The notes beneath the pieces are model-generated. The model did no database searches. It worked only from the letters and a program-made list of their open reading frames with translations, and was not told where the DNA came from. The translations under genes and the position numbers were made by a program. From assembly GCA_017503645.1 (NCBI GenBank), contig JAFVSR010000040.1, positions 1 through 63,064 on the forward strand: a stretch of 63,064 nucleotides of DNA, in the 5' to 3' direction. Positions 38,588 to 47,702 of this stretch are shown piece by piece. Origin of the DNA: Bacteroidaceae bacterium (lineage in GTDB: Bacteria > Bacteroidota > Bacteroidia > Bacteroidales > Bacteroidaceae). Each line of letters begins with the position of its first letter. The first letter of the stretch is position 1.

Positions 38588-40162
38588 TTATTTGAAATTA
38601 TCGGGTAAATCGTTTTCGTAAAGCACCACATCGCCTGCCTTAAGTATAGTGGCAAGGTGTGCGTGTGCTTGGTGCAGCGAGTCGGCAAGGAAATAGCGGT
38701 CGGGGCTCATACCGCCCTTCTCTATGCCCTGCTTAATGGCCTCGCGGTTGGTTTGGTTCACCACAATTGCATAGTCGGCACAGCGGGCAATGCCCTCGCC
38801 AAGCCCTTGGTTGGCCTCGGCCTGCTTTGCGCCCATCTCCACAAATCCCGGGGTGATGATTATGCGTTTGTTTCCCTCACCCACGGCAAAATTGTGCAAA
38901 ACCTCAAGTGCCATTTTGGCGCCCTGCGGGTTGGAATTGTATGCATCGTCGAGCACGGTTATGCCGCCCGAATTGCGCATCGACAGGCGGTGCTCCACGG
39001 GTTGCAGGCGTGCTATGGCGTTCTTCTGCTTTTGCAGGGGTACCTGCAGGTGGTTGGCAACGGCAATGGCTCCCAATATGTTCAGCAGGTTGCCCTCGCC
39101 CAAAAGACGGCTACTGTATGCCTCCTTGCCTTGCGCGGTGGTTAGTTTGAACGAAAGACCGTTTGCGCCATACTGCACCTCGCTTGCGCGGTAGTCGGCA
39201 GTGTCGTCGGTGCCATATTTTATTACCCTGCAAGGGCTTGTTATCTTGTTGTAGCTCTTTATGTAGGGCGAGTCGGTGTTTATCACTCCAAGCCCTGTGG
39301 CGGGTAGCGAGTTTATGAGTTCGAATTTTGTATCCTGAATATTCTCCACACTCTTGAAGGTTTCCAGATGCATCTCGCCCACCGCCGTTACAATACCTAT
39401 TGTGGGGTGTACAAGGTCGCATATCTCCTTTATGTCGTTCCGCTGCTTGGCGCCCATCTCCACAATGAACACCTGGTGATATGGGCGCAACTGTTCGCGT
39501 ATGGTGCGTATGACACCCAGCAGGGTGTTGAAGTTGCCGGGGGTGACAAGCACGTTATATTTCTCGGCAAGTATGCTTGCAAGGTAGTTCTTGGTGCTTG
39601 TCTTGCCAAAACTGCCTGTGACGCCTATTATAACAAGGTTTTTATTGCTCTCTATAATTCTCTTTGCATCGTTGTAATAGCCGCGGTTTATCGCCTTTTC
39701 TATGGGTGTGTTTACAAAATTGGCCCCAAGCATCACTGCATCCGACAGTAAAATGAGCAGGGCGGCGGTTGTGGTTGCGTATGCGGGTGAGAGCACTGCT
39801 GCGGTTGCCACCATAGCCGCAAAAAGCAGCAGGGTGGTGGTGTATAGCCTTTTAACTCGGTTGGTAAATACCAATGGGGTTTTCTGTGCCTCCTTTTTAC
39901 CTGTTTTGCTTCTTACCGACGCAAATACAATGGTAGCGACTATTCCCGCTGCTGCATACAGCGGGTGGGGAATTAGTGAAAAGGCGACGATTGCAATTGC
40001 AAAAGCGCGGTTCCCGCCCCAAATGTTTCCCTGCCCTAACCAACGCAAGTAGCGGCTGTAGCGGTAGGAACTCAGCTGGAACATATGAATATCGTGCTTT
40101 GCCGATATTACTCCAAAATATATTGCGCATAGCAGTAGCGCTACGAGTGTATATATGCTCAT
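38588..40162 (-). CDS. Membrane-anchored MurF-like Mur ligase
   Basis: A 524-aa protein with a Mur-ligase body and an unusual N-terminus. Residues 1-140 hold about five hydrophobic helices in place of the usual MurF UDP-binding domain. The ATP site is GVTGSFGKTST (near residue 178). VEMGAKQRNDI and the GEMHLETF stretch match MurF. PVEHRL and DDAYNSNPQG are the C-terminal MurF signatures. Together they point to addition of a D-Ala-D-Ala-like dipeptide to a UDP-MurNAc-tripeptide or related carrier. Its operon with Ddl supports this. Lack of the normal N-terminal domain raises the chance of a lipid-linked or otherwise different acceptor at the membrane. It starts 4 bases after the hydrolase stop. 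Confidence 0.82.
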   Translation of the reverse strand: MSIYTLVALLLCAIYFGVISAKHDIHMFQLSSYRYSRYLRWLGQGNIWGGNRAFAIAIVAFSLIPHPLYAAAGIVATIVFASVRSKTGKKEAQKTPLVFTNRVKRLYTTTLLLFAAMVATAAVLSPAYATTTAALLILLSDAVMLGANFVNTPIEKAINRGYYNDAKRIIESNKNLVIIGVTGSFGKTSTKNYLASILAEKYNVLVTPGNFNTLLGVIRTIREQLRPYHQVFIVEMGAKQRNDIKEICDLVHPTIGIVTAVGEMHLETFKSVENIQDTKFELINSLPATGLGVINTDSPYIKSYNKITSPCRVIKYGTDDTADYRASEVQYGANGLSFKLTTAQGKEAYSSRLLGEGNLLNILGAIAVANHLQVPLQKQKNAIARLQPVEHRLSMRNSGGITVLDDAYNSNPQGAKMALEVLHNFAVGEGNKRIIITPGFVEMGAKQAEANQGLGEGIARCADYAIVVNQTNREAIKQGIEKGGMSPDRYFLADSLHQAHAHLATILKAGDVVLYENDLPDNFK

Positions 40163-40166
40163 AATC

Positions 40167-40925
40167 TTATGCTATCTTGAAAAAACTTTTCATTACCTGT
40201 GTAAAAAGCCCCTGATTCTCGAGGAACGAAAAATGTCCTGTGCCGTGTGCTATAACCAATCCTGCATCGGGAATCTGTTTCTCCATTGTCTTTGCATCGG
40301 ACAGCGGGGTGGCGGTGTCCATATTGCCCCAAAAGAGCAGCGTGGGTGCCGCTATCTTTGGCAGTAGATGGGTGAGGTCTTCGTTTACCACCTTCGACAG
40401 TATGGCACGCATCTTGGGCGATGCGTTGTTGTAGTCGGCCGAACCTGCCCCTTTACGGCGTTTTTCAATTACGGCATCGGCTGTTTTCTTTGGCAGGAAT
40501 GTGTAGCAGAGCCATTTGAGCGCTTTGAAGGTATATACCTTGTAGTAGTACTTCAATGGGCGCTTGGGCTTTATGCCGGCGGCATCCACAAGCACCACGC
40601 GGCTCACCCGGTTGCGCGATGCATATATGATGCTTATGCGCCCGCCGAACGAGTGCCCCACAAGGGCGGGGCTTTGCAGGTCGTTATCCTTTACAAACTG
40701 CTCCACCATACGGGTGTATTCCTCCGTGCCCCACACCGTTTGCGGCTCCTGCGATGCACCGAAGCCGGGAAAATCGAAATTATATACCCTGTATTGCGTG
40801 GCAAGCACAGCCTGCAGGTGCTTGAAAATCTCGTTGCTGCAACCCCAACCGTGGAGTAGCAGCACGGGAGCACCCTCACCTGCAACCTCTATGTTTATCT
40901 CTATGTCGTCGTATCTGTATCTCAT
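40167..40925 (-). CDS. Alpha/beta-fold hydrolase
   Basis: A 252-aa hydrolase. The oxyanion region is LLLHGWGCSNE (near residue 23). The nucleophile elbow is VGHSFGG (Ser near residue 92). The acid Asp is likely in WGNMDTATP, and the catalytic His is in GTGHFSFLEN near the end. It has no signal peptide, so it is cytoplasmic. It starts the operon hydrolase, MurF-like ligase, Ddl, with only 4 bases between it and the ligase gene. Its substrate is unknown; a peptidoglycan-precursor ester or amide is possible by context, but that is only inference. Confidence 0.82.
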   Translation of the reverse strand: MRYRYDDIEINIEVAGEGAPVLLLHGWGCSNEIFKHLQAVLATQYRVYNFDFPGFGASQEPQTVWGTEEYTRMVEQFVKDNDLQSPALVGHSFGGRISIIYASRNRVSRVVLVDAAGIKPKRPLKYYYKVYTFKALKWLCYTFLPKKTADAVIEKRRKGAGSADYNNASPKMRAILSKVVNEDLTHLLPKIAAPTLLFWGNMDTATPLSDAKTMEKQIPDAGLVIAHGTGHFSFLENQGLFTQVMKSFFKIA

Positions 40926-40972
40926 TTTATGCCTGTTGCCACCCTTTTGGCGGCAATACGATTTTCTCCCGC

Positions 40973-40980
40973 GAAGATAA
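40973..40980 (-). promoter_or_regulatory. -7-like box of hydrolase-MurF-Ddl operon
   Basis: The minus strand reads TATCTTCG, 7 of 8 to TAnnTTTG, 48 bases before the ATG at 40925. No -33 TTTG at the usual spacing. Confidence 0.35.
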
Positions 40981-41031
40981 TGAATATTATTTAGATACTT
41001 GTTTTTATTTTTTACAAATAATCGGATATGT

Positions 41032-41073
41032 ACACAAAAAGTGGTTACGCCGCGGCGTAACCACTTTTTGTGT
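41032..41073. terminator. 20-bp perfect hairpin terminator after GH31 gene
   Basis: Arms 41032-41051 and 41054-41073 with a GC centre. On the minus strand the second arm ends in the T-rich stretch CACTTTTTGTGT. It lies 18 bases after the GH31 stop. Confidence 0.8.
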
Positions 41074-41090
41074 CATTGTTGTGCGTTTTT

Positions 41091-44000
41091 TTAGAATTTT
41101 ACGCAGTTAAGGTTCTTGTCGACAATCACACCATCTGTGGCTTTGAGGTTGAATTTTACGTTCTTCTTGGCCTTGAGTGTGATGGTTGCAATATCAATGT
41201 CGCCGTTTAGCATAGGCTGGTCGGCTACATTCACGAATGTGGGGTAAACAACTGTGTTGCCATTACCGTGCATACGGTTCTTGGTATAGTTGTTCATATT
41301 GGCTGTGTTCATAGCCTTAACCGTTACATACTCGTACTCGTCGCTGTCGTAGGGGATTGCAAGGCCCAGTGCGTTTACATTGGCCAGAGCCCGGCCTTTG
41401 ATTGTAATGACAACCTCCTCGCCGGCCTTGTAGTTCTTCTTGTCGGCCGCAATGGTTATTGTGCCTGCAACCACCTGTGCCGGGTCGGCATACGCACCAT
41501 CCTCAATACGTGTGGCTGCCACGGAGATGTCGTATGCATCGATGAGCCCGTTCTCGTTAATATCGCCTATGCTCACATATTCAAAGTCGCTGTCGCTGCT
41601 ACGCAAGCCTGTGTAGTTCATATACGATGTGAGGTCGTTTTCATCCACTTTCTTGTCCTTGTTTATGTCGCCTGATAGGAATGACTCGCTGCCGGGCACC
41701 TTGAAGATATACATTTCGCGGCCCGAGCCAAAGTTGCCAACAGCCTCGCTCACGTGAATCTTTACAAAGCGTGCTTTGGGGTTGCCGTCGAATGTAAACA
41801 CCTTGGTGTCGGGTGTGCGCTCCCAGCTTACGTCAACAGGCTCGCTCCACACCTCTTTGTTTGTGCTGTAGCTTATTTCGGCCTTGGTAATGGTTCCATT
41901 GCCGCCATCCTCACGGCCAAGATAATGCAACTTGTCGAGGGTGCTCATACCATTGAGGTCGATAATCATATCGAAGGGAACAGAACTCTCGCCATACACC
42001 GTGTGCCATATGTTACCCTCCTCGAAGTCGAACAGGCGGTTGGGGCCCTGCCCGCCTTGGTTACGGCAGGTTGTTGTTGCCGAAAGGCCTGTGAGGGCAA
42101 ACTCAAGCGGGTTGCTTTTTGTGGTGCACTCTATTGAGGCCCACTCCGATGTTCCGCTGTTGTTCACGGCACGCACATTGAATTTGTACGTTGTTTCGGG
42201 TTTCAAATCTTCGAATAGCAGTTCGCAGTTCTTTATGGTGGTGTATGTGCGGCCTTCGAACTCTATTTCATAGTAGTCGGCATTGGCAACCTCGTTCCAG
42301 CTCGGTGTTATGGTGTATGCCTGGCAATTCTCGTCGGTTACCACGGGCTTGGGAGCCTCTAATGCGCCCTCTTTGGCAAGGTGGCTGTTGGCGGGGTTGA
42401 ATATGTACCCCTTGAGTGTGACTGTCGTGGTTGCTGCCGTTACGTCGCTCTTTGCCAGTTTAACCATTACCACCGGGTTTTTGATGATTTCCACTTTGGC
42501 AAAATCGCTGCCCTCTGTGGCAAAACGGTTTAGGTTGGGGGCCGCATCGTAGAAATAGACATTCTCGCCCTTGTCGAAATCCTCAATGTTGTTTACTTTG
42601 GTAAGTTTTACACCCTTCTTGCCCACTTTGGCAGTAACGCTTTTGGGTGCTTCGCTCACGTTTATTTTGAAGATTGTTGTTTTCTCCTTTACAAAACCGT
42701 CAAAACCGCCCTTTGTGGGCTCAATGGTGATGGTGGCATTGCCCTTTGCATCGCAAGCCTGCTTTATGACGGTTTCTGTGCAATGGCCGGCGCGGTAGAG
42801 CTCTGTTGTGCCATCGTCGTCATACTCGGTGAACGAGCCTTCACCTGCGGGATAAACCTCGTACATACGCAGGCTCTTATCCACCTGTGCAGGGGTGTTG
42901 TGGGGTGTTGTAACGGGGATGATGGCACCGGCCTTTACAAACACGGGGAGTTTCCACAAGGGGGCATCAAAGTTGTTGATTATGCAGTTGCCGCTGTACT
43001 TTTCACCCGTAAAGTAATCTATCCACTCGCCCTCGGGCAGGTATATTCCGTTGCGTATGTCGTTGCCATCCTTGTCCATTGCAGTCTCTTGGTATATGGG
43101 TGCTACAAGGAAATATGGGCCATACATAAACTGGTAGCGGGTTGCGCTGCCAAGTGTGTAGTCGTTGGGGTAGTCGAGGAACATTGCGCGAATCATTGGC
43201 TTGCCATTGATGGCTTCGCGCGCAATTGTATATGCATAGGGCATAATCTCGGCCTTAATCTTCAGATATGTGCGGTTGATTGATGTTGCAGGCTCGCCAA
43301 ATACGTGAGGGTATTTCTGGCTTGAACCCCAACCGTCCATATTAAGCATCATAGGCGTGAATGTTTTCCACTGGTAGTCGCGCACGTTCACAGGTGTGTT
43401 TTTACCACCGAATATTCCGTCCATATCCGATGAAATGTTGGGCTGGCCTGCGAGGCCCGAACCTATGTATGTGGGTATGTGGAATCGTATGTACTCCCAT
43501 TCGCCACCGCTCTGGTCGCCTGTCCATATACCTGCGTAGCGCTGTGTGCCTGCCCAGCCGTCGAGCGAAATGATGAAGGGGCGTGCGTTGTTTCCATAGT
43601 ATGTCATAATTTGTGCAACATCTGTTACACCGTTAAGGCCGAACGAGTAGCCGGCGCCCACCCAGGCAACGTCTGTCTTGAGAACGCGAACGCCTGCATC
43701 ACGTACCTCCTTAATAATGTCGCGCTGCAAAAGAGCGTGAACGCCCTCGCGGGGGTATAGGTTCGACTCGGTCCACAAACCTATCTCCACACCCTTTGCA
43801 CGGGCATAGTCGCCAAACTCTTTAAGGTTCTGTATGTTGCCGTCGATAGTCTCGGTCTGGCCATAACCGGCACCGTAACCGTCATTTGGCAGAATCCAAC
43901 CAAGGGGCATATCGTGAGCTTCGTAGCGGTCAATAACGGCACGTGCCGAAAACTGGTACTGCTCCTTGCCGAACTCGCCGTTGAGCGACTCCTTGATACC

Positions 44001-44927
44001 GCCGTTGTCGGTCTGGCTCTCGGTATAGCGTTTGCCATCCTCGTATAAAAAGCCGCCGCCCTGTGTGTTCTCCTTCCAATAGTCGCGGTTGTATGCATTG
44101 AGGTGTCCCTCATAGAAACCGAACTTGGGGATAAGCACAGGCTCGCCGGTAAGCTGGTAGAAATCGTTCAGAAGGGCTATGCCGCATTCGTTAACCATAA
44201 AGAATACATCGAGGTAGTCGGTTTCGTGCATAAGGGTTACCTTGCCCTCCTCGGTTGCCGCAAAGTCGTATGCGCCTTTCTTGAATGTGTACCACATAAA
44301 GCCATAGCCGCCTGTGGACCAGAAGAAGGGGGTGGGCGATGCTACGCCACCGTCGGTCCAGCTGTTCTGGTTCTCTATGGCTATTACGTTGCCTTTATGC
44401 GAGAAACGGCCGTTCTGCACACCGCCGCCATAGTAGTATTCTTCGGGGTTGGCCTTTAGAGTGATGGTGGTCTTTGTGTTCTTGAACTGCACAGGGGCAA
44501 TCTCTTCAAATGCCACCTTGCCTGTCGCAAGGTCCTTTACCTTCATTGTGCCGCTCTTCTTGCATATCGCAATTTCAATTTTTGCAGTGGCGATGGTATA
44601 GCATCCGTCACTCTCGCCCACCTCAACCTTTGAAACCTCTCTGCGGGGGTTGTTGACAAGAATCTTGGCTTCAGGTGTTGCTGCGGGGTTGCGCAGAATG
44701 CCACCGTTGTTGTCGCGGAACATACGGAAGATGTTCTCACCGTAAAAATCGAGTGTCACTCGCTGTTTGTTGCTCAAATTGAGCTCTACTGTGGTGGGGT
44801 TGATTTTTACCACTTTGGCTACTGCATCGCCGTCGCTTGTGGGCGTGGCTTGCACTTGAACGCCTTGTGTAAAAAGCATTAAGATTGCAAGAGCAAATGT
44901 CTTGAATCCTCTTTTTGCAATGTTCAT
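41091..44927 (-). CDS. Secreted multidomain GH31 glycosidase with dockerin and cohesin modules
   Basis: A 1278-aa exported enzyme. Signal peptide at about residues 1-27. The GH31 catalytic domain spans about 100-760. The nucleophile Asp is in RVLKTDVAWVG and the acid/base Asp in WTGDQSGGEWEY. It lacks the WxDMNE motif of alpha-glucosidases. A fibronectin-III-like domain (about 865-950) and an F5/8C carbohydrate-binding domain (about 955-1080) follow. Next is a type I dockerin with two calcium loops (GDINKDKKVDENDL and GDINENGLIDAYDI). The C-terminal 130 residues are cohesin-like (TITIAADKKNYKAGEEV). This order recalls gut Bacteroides GH31 enzymes acting on alpha-N-acetylgalactosamine (subfamily 18), but the substrate is inferred. 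Promoter: minus-strand TATTTTTG at 45004-44997. Confidence 0.87.
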   Translation of the reverse strand: MNIAKRGFKTFALAILMLFTQGVQVQATPTSDGDAVAKVVKINPTTVELNLSNKQRVTLDFYGENIFRMFRDNNGGILRNPAATPEAKILVNNPRREVSKVEVGESDGCYTIATAKIEIAICKKSGTMKVKDLATGKVAFEEIAPVQFKNTKTTITLKANPEEYYYGGGVQNGRFSHKGNVIAIENQNSWTDGGVASPTPFFWSTGGYGFMWYTFKKGAYDFAATEEGKVTLMHETDYLDVFFMVNECGIALLNDFYQLTGEPVLIPKFGFYEGHLNAYNRDYWKENTQGGGFLYEDGKRYTESQTDNGGIKESLNGEFGKEQYQFSARAVIDRYEAHDMPLGWILPNDGYGAGYGQTETIDGNIQNLKEFGDYARAKGVEIGLWTESNLYPREGVHALLQRDIIKEVRDAGVRVLKTDVAWVGAGYSFGLNGVTDVAQIMTYYGNNARPFIISLDGWAGTQRYAGIWTGDQSGGEWEYIRFHIPTYIGSGLAGQPNISSDMDGIFGGKNTPVNVRDYQWKTFTPMMLNMDGWGSSQKYPHVFGEPATSINRTYLKIKAEIMPYAYTIAREAINGKPMIRAMFLDYPNDYTLGSATRYQFMYGPYFLVAPIYQETAMDKDGNDIRNGIYLPEGEWIDYFTGEKYSGNCIINNFDAPLWKLPVFVKAGAIIPVTTPHNTPAQVDKSLRMYEVYPAGEGSFTEYDDDGTTELYRAGHCTETVIKQACDAKGNATITIEPTKGGFDGFVKEKTTIFKINVSEAPKSVTAKVGKKGVKLTKVNNIEDFDKGENVYFYDAAPNLNRFATEGSDFAKVEIIKNPVVMVKLAKSDVTAATTTVTLKGYIFNPANSHLAKEGALEAPKPVVTDENCQAYTITPSWNEVANADYYEIEFEGRTYTTIKNCELLFEDLKPETTYKFNVRAVNNSGTSEWASIECTTKSNPLEFALTGLSATTTCRNQGGQGPNRLFDFEEGNIWHTVYGESSVPFDMIIDLNGMSTLDKLHYLGREDGGNGTITKAEISYSTNKEVWSEPVDVSWERTPDTKVFTFDGNPKARFVKIHVSEAVGNFGSGREMYIFKVPGSESFLSGDINKDKKVDENDLTSYMNYTGLRSSDSDFEYVSIGDINENGLIDAYDISVAATRIEDGAYADPAQVVAGTITIAADKKNYKAGEEVVITIKGRALANVNALGLAIPYDSDEYEYVTVKAMNTANMNNYTKNRMHGNGNTVVYPTFVNVADQPMLNGDIDIATITLKAKKNVKFNLKATDGVIVDKNLNCVKF

Positions 44928-44996
44928 AGTAATTAAAGATTTATAGTACGATTTGTTTATATTTTTACGCTATGGCATATTACTCCATACAAAGTG

Positions 44997-45004
44997 CAAA
45001 AATA
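44997..45004 (-). promoter_or_regulatory. -7 box of GH31 gene
   Basis: The minus strand reads TATTTTTG, a full match to TAnnTTTG, 69 bases before the ATG at 44927. Confidence 0.4.
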
Positions 45005-45145
45005 TTAAAAATTTGTGATTTAATGAATTTATTTTCAATTATTATTAGTCTATTTTTTTTAGTCTGATTCTAATCTGCCATTATTTTTTATAATTATAAT
45101 ATTTTGAGCTATCTTCGCTCTGTTTTTGTCGAATTGTATAAAAAT

Positions 45146-47662
45146 ATGATATATCCCCGTAATTTCGAGAATAAGATAGAGTTCGATGCGGTGCGCCGTA
45201 TGCTCAAAGAACATTGCCTCTGCAGCCTTGGCCGCGAGAGGGTGGATGATATGTTCTTTATGACCGACTTCGATGCCATCTGCACTCGCCTTGCCGAAAC
45301 CGAGGAGTTTGTGCGTATATTGCAGGTGGAGCAGGGCTTCCCGTCCGATTTTTACTTTGACGTGCGCGAACCATTGCAGCGCATACGCATCGAAGGTATG
45401 TATATGAGCGCCGACGAACTGTTTGCGCTGCGCCGCTCGCTCGACACCATAGGGCGCATACTGTCGCTCTTGCGCAAGCAGGGCGGTGATGGCGACAATG
45501 CTACCGATGACAACCCGCTATACCCGTCGCTCCGCCGCCTGGCAGGCGATGTGGAGGCTTTCCCTGCCATAATACGCAGCATAGACAGCATAATAGACAG
45601 GTTCGGCGCAGTAAAGGATAGCGCATCACCCGCACTTGCCCGCATACGTGGCGAGCTTGTGCGCACATCGGGCAGCATCTCACGTACTCTCAATACGATA
45701 TTGCGCCGCGCACAGGCCGATGGCCTTGTGGAAAAGGATGCCGCGCCCACTTTCCGCGACGGCCGCCTGGTAATCCCGGTGGCACCCGCCCTAAAACGCA
45801 AGATGGGTGGTATAGTGCACGACGAGTCGGCAAGTGGAAAAACCGTATTCATCGAGCCGGCCGAGGTAGTTGAGGCCAACAACCGCATACGCGAGCTGGA
45901 GGCCGAGGAGAAGCGCGAGGTCATTGCCATTCTCACAGCCTTTTCGGCCGAATTGCGCCCGTCGGTGCCATCACTTATGCAGGCATACGGTTTCCTGGGC
46001 GAGATGGATTTCATTCGTGCAAAAGCCGAGCTTGCAATAAGTTTTAACGCCATAAAACCTATATTGGAAAACAGACCAATGATGGACTGGGGTGCGGCAG
46101 TTCACCCACTGCTCGAAATATCATTGCGTAAGCACGGCCGTCGTATGTCGCCCCTTGATATAGAACTCGACGGCGAGCGTCGCATATTGCTCATTTCGGG
46201 CCCTAACGCAGGTGGCAAATCGGTGTGCCTTAAAACAGCCGGCCTGCTGCAATATATGTTGCAATGCGGTATGCTTGTGCCGCTGCACGAACGCAGCCGT
46301 GCAGGGCTTTTCAAGAATCTGTTTATAGACATTGGCGACGAGCAGAGCATAGAGGACGACCTTAGTACCTATTCGAGCCATCTGCTCAATATGAAATTCA
46401 CTCTTAAAAATTGCGACAGCGCCTCGCTCATACTCATAGACGAGTTTGGCAGTGGCACCGAGCCGCTCATAGGCGCTGCCATAGCCGAAGCATTGCTCAA
46501 ACGTTTCAACAACCGCGGTGCATACGGCATAATAACCACCCATTACCAGAATCTCAAACATTTTGCCGATTCCACCGTGGGAGTGGTAAACGGTGCTATG
46601 CTCTACGACCGTGGCGAGATGCGTCCTCTCTTTCAGTTGCAGATAGGCAACCCGGGCAGCTCGTTTGCCGTGGAGATAGCGCGCAAGATAGGCCTGCCCG
46701 AGGAGGTTATAGCCGATGCATCGGAGATTGTAGGCAGCGACTACATACGTTCCGACAAATATTTGCAGGATATCGTGCGCGACAAGCGCTATTGGGAAAC
46801 CAAACGCAAGAACGTGCACCAGAAGGAGAAGGAACTCGACGAGATGCTTGGCAAGGTTCAAGAGTCGTCGGAAGAACTCAAAAAGAGCCGAAAGCAGATA
46901 CTCAAGGATGCCCGTGAAGAGGCCGAGCAACTGCTGCGCAGCGCCAATGCCAAGATTGAAAACACCATACGCAGCATAGTGGAGGCAAAGGCCGAAAAGG
47001 AGAAAACACGTAGGGCCCGTCAGGAATTACGCGATTTCAGTAAAGAACTCGAGGAACTTGCCAAGCAGCAGCAACAGGTGAAGACCGACCGGGAAATGGC
47101 CCGTATTCTCGCGCGCCAGGAGCGTAAAAAGGGCGGTAAAAAGGAGAAAACCGGCCCCGCGCAACAGCAAGCCGCGCAGCCCGAAAAAGAGAAGCCCGCA
47201 TTGCAGCCCGGAATGTATGTGCGCATCGAGGGCCAGCAGGCCGTGGGCGAGATACTTTCAGTGAACAAAGCGGGTGCCGTGGTGCGTTTCGGTGCCATAA
47301 AATCCACCGTTTCCATCGAACGTTTGCGCCCTGCCGATGCCCCCAAGGAGGAGGTGCGCAAGGTGTCGTTCCTCACTACCGAAACACAGCAACAGTTGCA
47401 CGACAAACGCTTGAATTTCAAATCGGACATAGACATACGCGGTATGCGTGGCGATGAGGCTGTGCAGGCTGTAACTTACTTCCTCGACGATGCCGTGGTG
47501 TGCAACGTGCATCAGTTGCGCGTGCTTCACGGCACGGGCAACGGCATTCTGCGCACCCTTGTGCGACAGTATTTGAGTACGGTGCCTTTTGTGCACTCTT
47601 TCCACGACGAGCACGTGCAGTTTGGTGGTGCGGGCATCACAGTGATAGAACTCGACAAATAA
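45146..47662 (+). CDS. mutS2: MutS2 family protein with Smr nuclease domain
   Basis: An 838-aa MutS2. The core ATPase has Walker A GPNAGGKSVCLK (near residue 355), DEFGSGTEP as Walker B, and THYQNLKHFA. Coiled-coil and lysine-rich linker follow (about 550-700), then a KOW/SH3-like part. The C-terminus is an Smr domain with the conserved DIRGMRGDEA and the LHGTGNG motif. MutS2 acts on branched DNA and, in Bacillus, splits collided ribosomes; it is not a mismatch-repair protein. I chose ATG 45146; the longer in-frame start at 45104 is a TTG and adds residues not typical for the family. The gene is convergent with the SIMPL gene over a shared hairpin. Confidence 0.95.
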   Translation: MIYPRNFENKIEFDAVRRMLKEHCLCSLGRERVDDMFFMTDFDAICTRLAETEEFVRILQVEQGFPSDFYFDVREPLQRIRIEGMYMSADELFALRRSLDTIGRILSLLRKQGGDGDNATDDNPLYPSLRRLAGDVEAFPAIIRSIDSIIDRFGAVKDSASPALARIRGELVRTSGSISRTLNTILRRAQADGLVEKDAAPTFRDGRLVIPVAPALKRKMGGIVHDESASGKTVFIEPAEVVEANNRIRELEAEEKREVIAILTAFSAELRPSVPSLMQAYGFLGEMDFIRAKAELAISFNAIKPILENRPMMDWGAAVHPLLEISLRKHGRRMSPLDIELDGERRILLISGPNAGGKSVCLKTAGLLQYMLQCGMLVPLHERSRAGLFKNLFIDIGDEQSIEDDLSTYSSHLLNMKFTLKNCDSASLILIDEFGSGTEPLIGAAIAEALLKRFNNRGAYGIITTHYQNLKHFADSTVGVVNGAMLYDRGEMRPLFQLQIGNPGSSFAVEIARKIGLPEEVIADASEIVGSDYIRSDKYLQDIVRDKRYWETKRKNVHQKEKELDEMLGKVQESSEELKKSRKQILKDAREEAEQLLRSANAKIENTIRSIVEAKAEKEKTRRARQELRDFSKELEELAKQQQQVKTDREMARILARQERKKGGKKEKTGPAQQQAAQPEKEKPALQPGMYVRIEGQQAVGEILSVNKAGAVVRFGAIKSTVSIERLRPADAPKEEVRKVSFLTTETQQQLHDKRLNFKSDIDIRGMRGDEAVQAVTYFLDDAVVCNVHQLRVLHGTGNGILRTLVRQYLSTVPFVHSFHDEHVQFGGAGITVIELDK

Positions 47663-47702
47663 CCAAAAAAGCGGCATTTGCCGCTTTTTTGGTTATTTGT
47701 CG
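47653..47702. terminator. 24-bp perfect bidirectional terminator holding both stop codons
   Basis: Arms 47653-47676 and 47679-47702 are fully complementary. The mutS2 stop (47660-47662) sits in the left arm and the SIMPL-gene stop (47693-47695) in the right arm. AAAAAA/TTTTTT stretches on both sides allow termination both ways. Confidence 0.88.

Noticed and set aside
37330-40925. Vancomycin-resistance (van) cluster
   Set aside because: The Ddl omega loop has the Lys-Tyr of D-Ala-D-Ala ligases, and no vanH, vanX or vanS/R genes are beside it.
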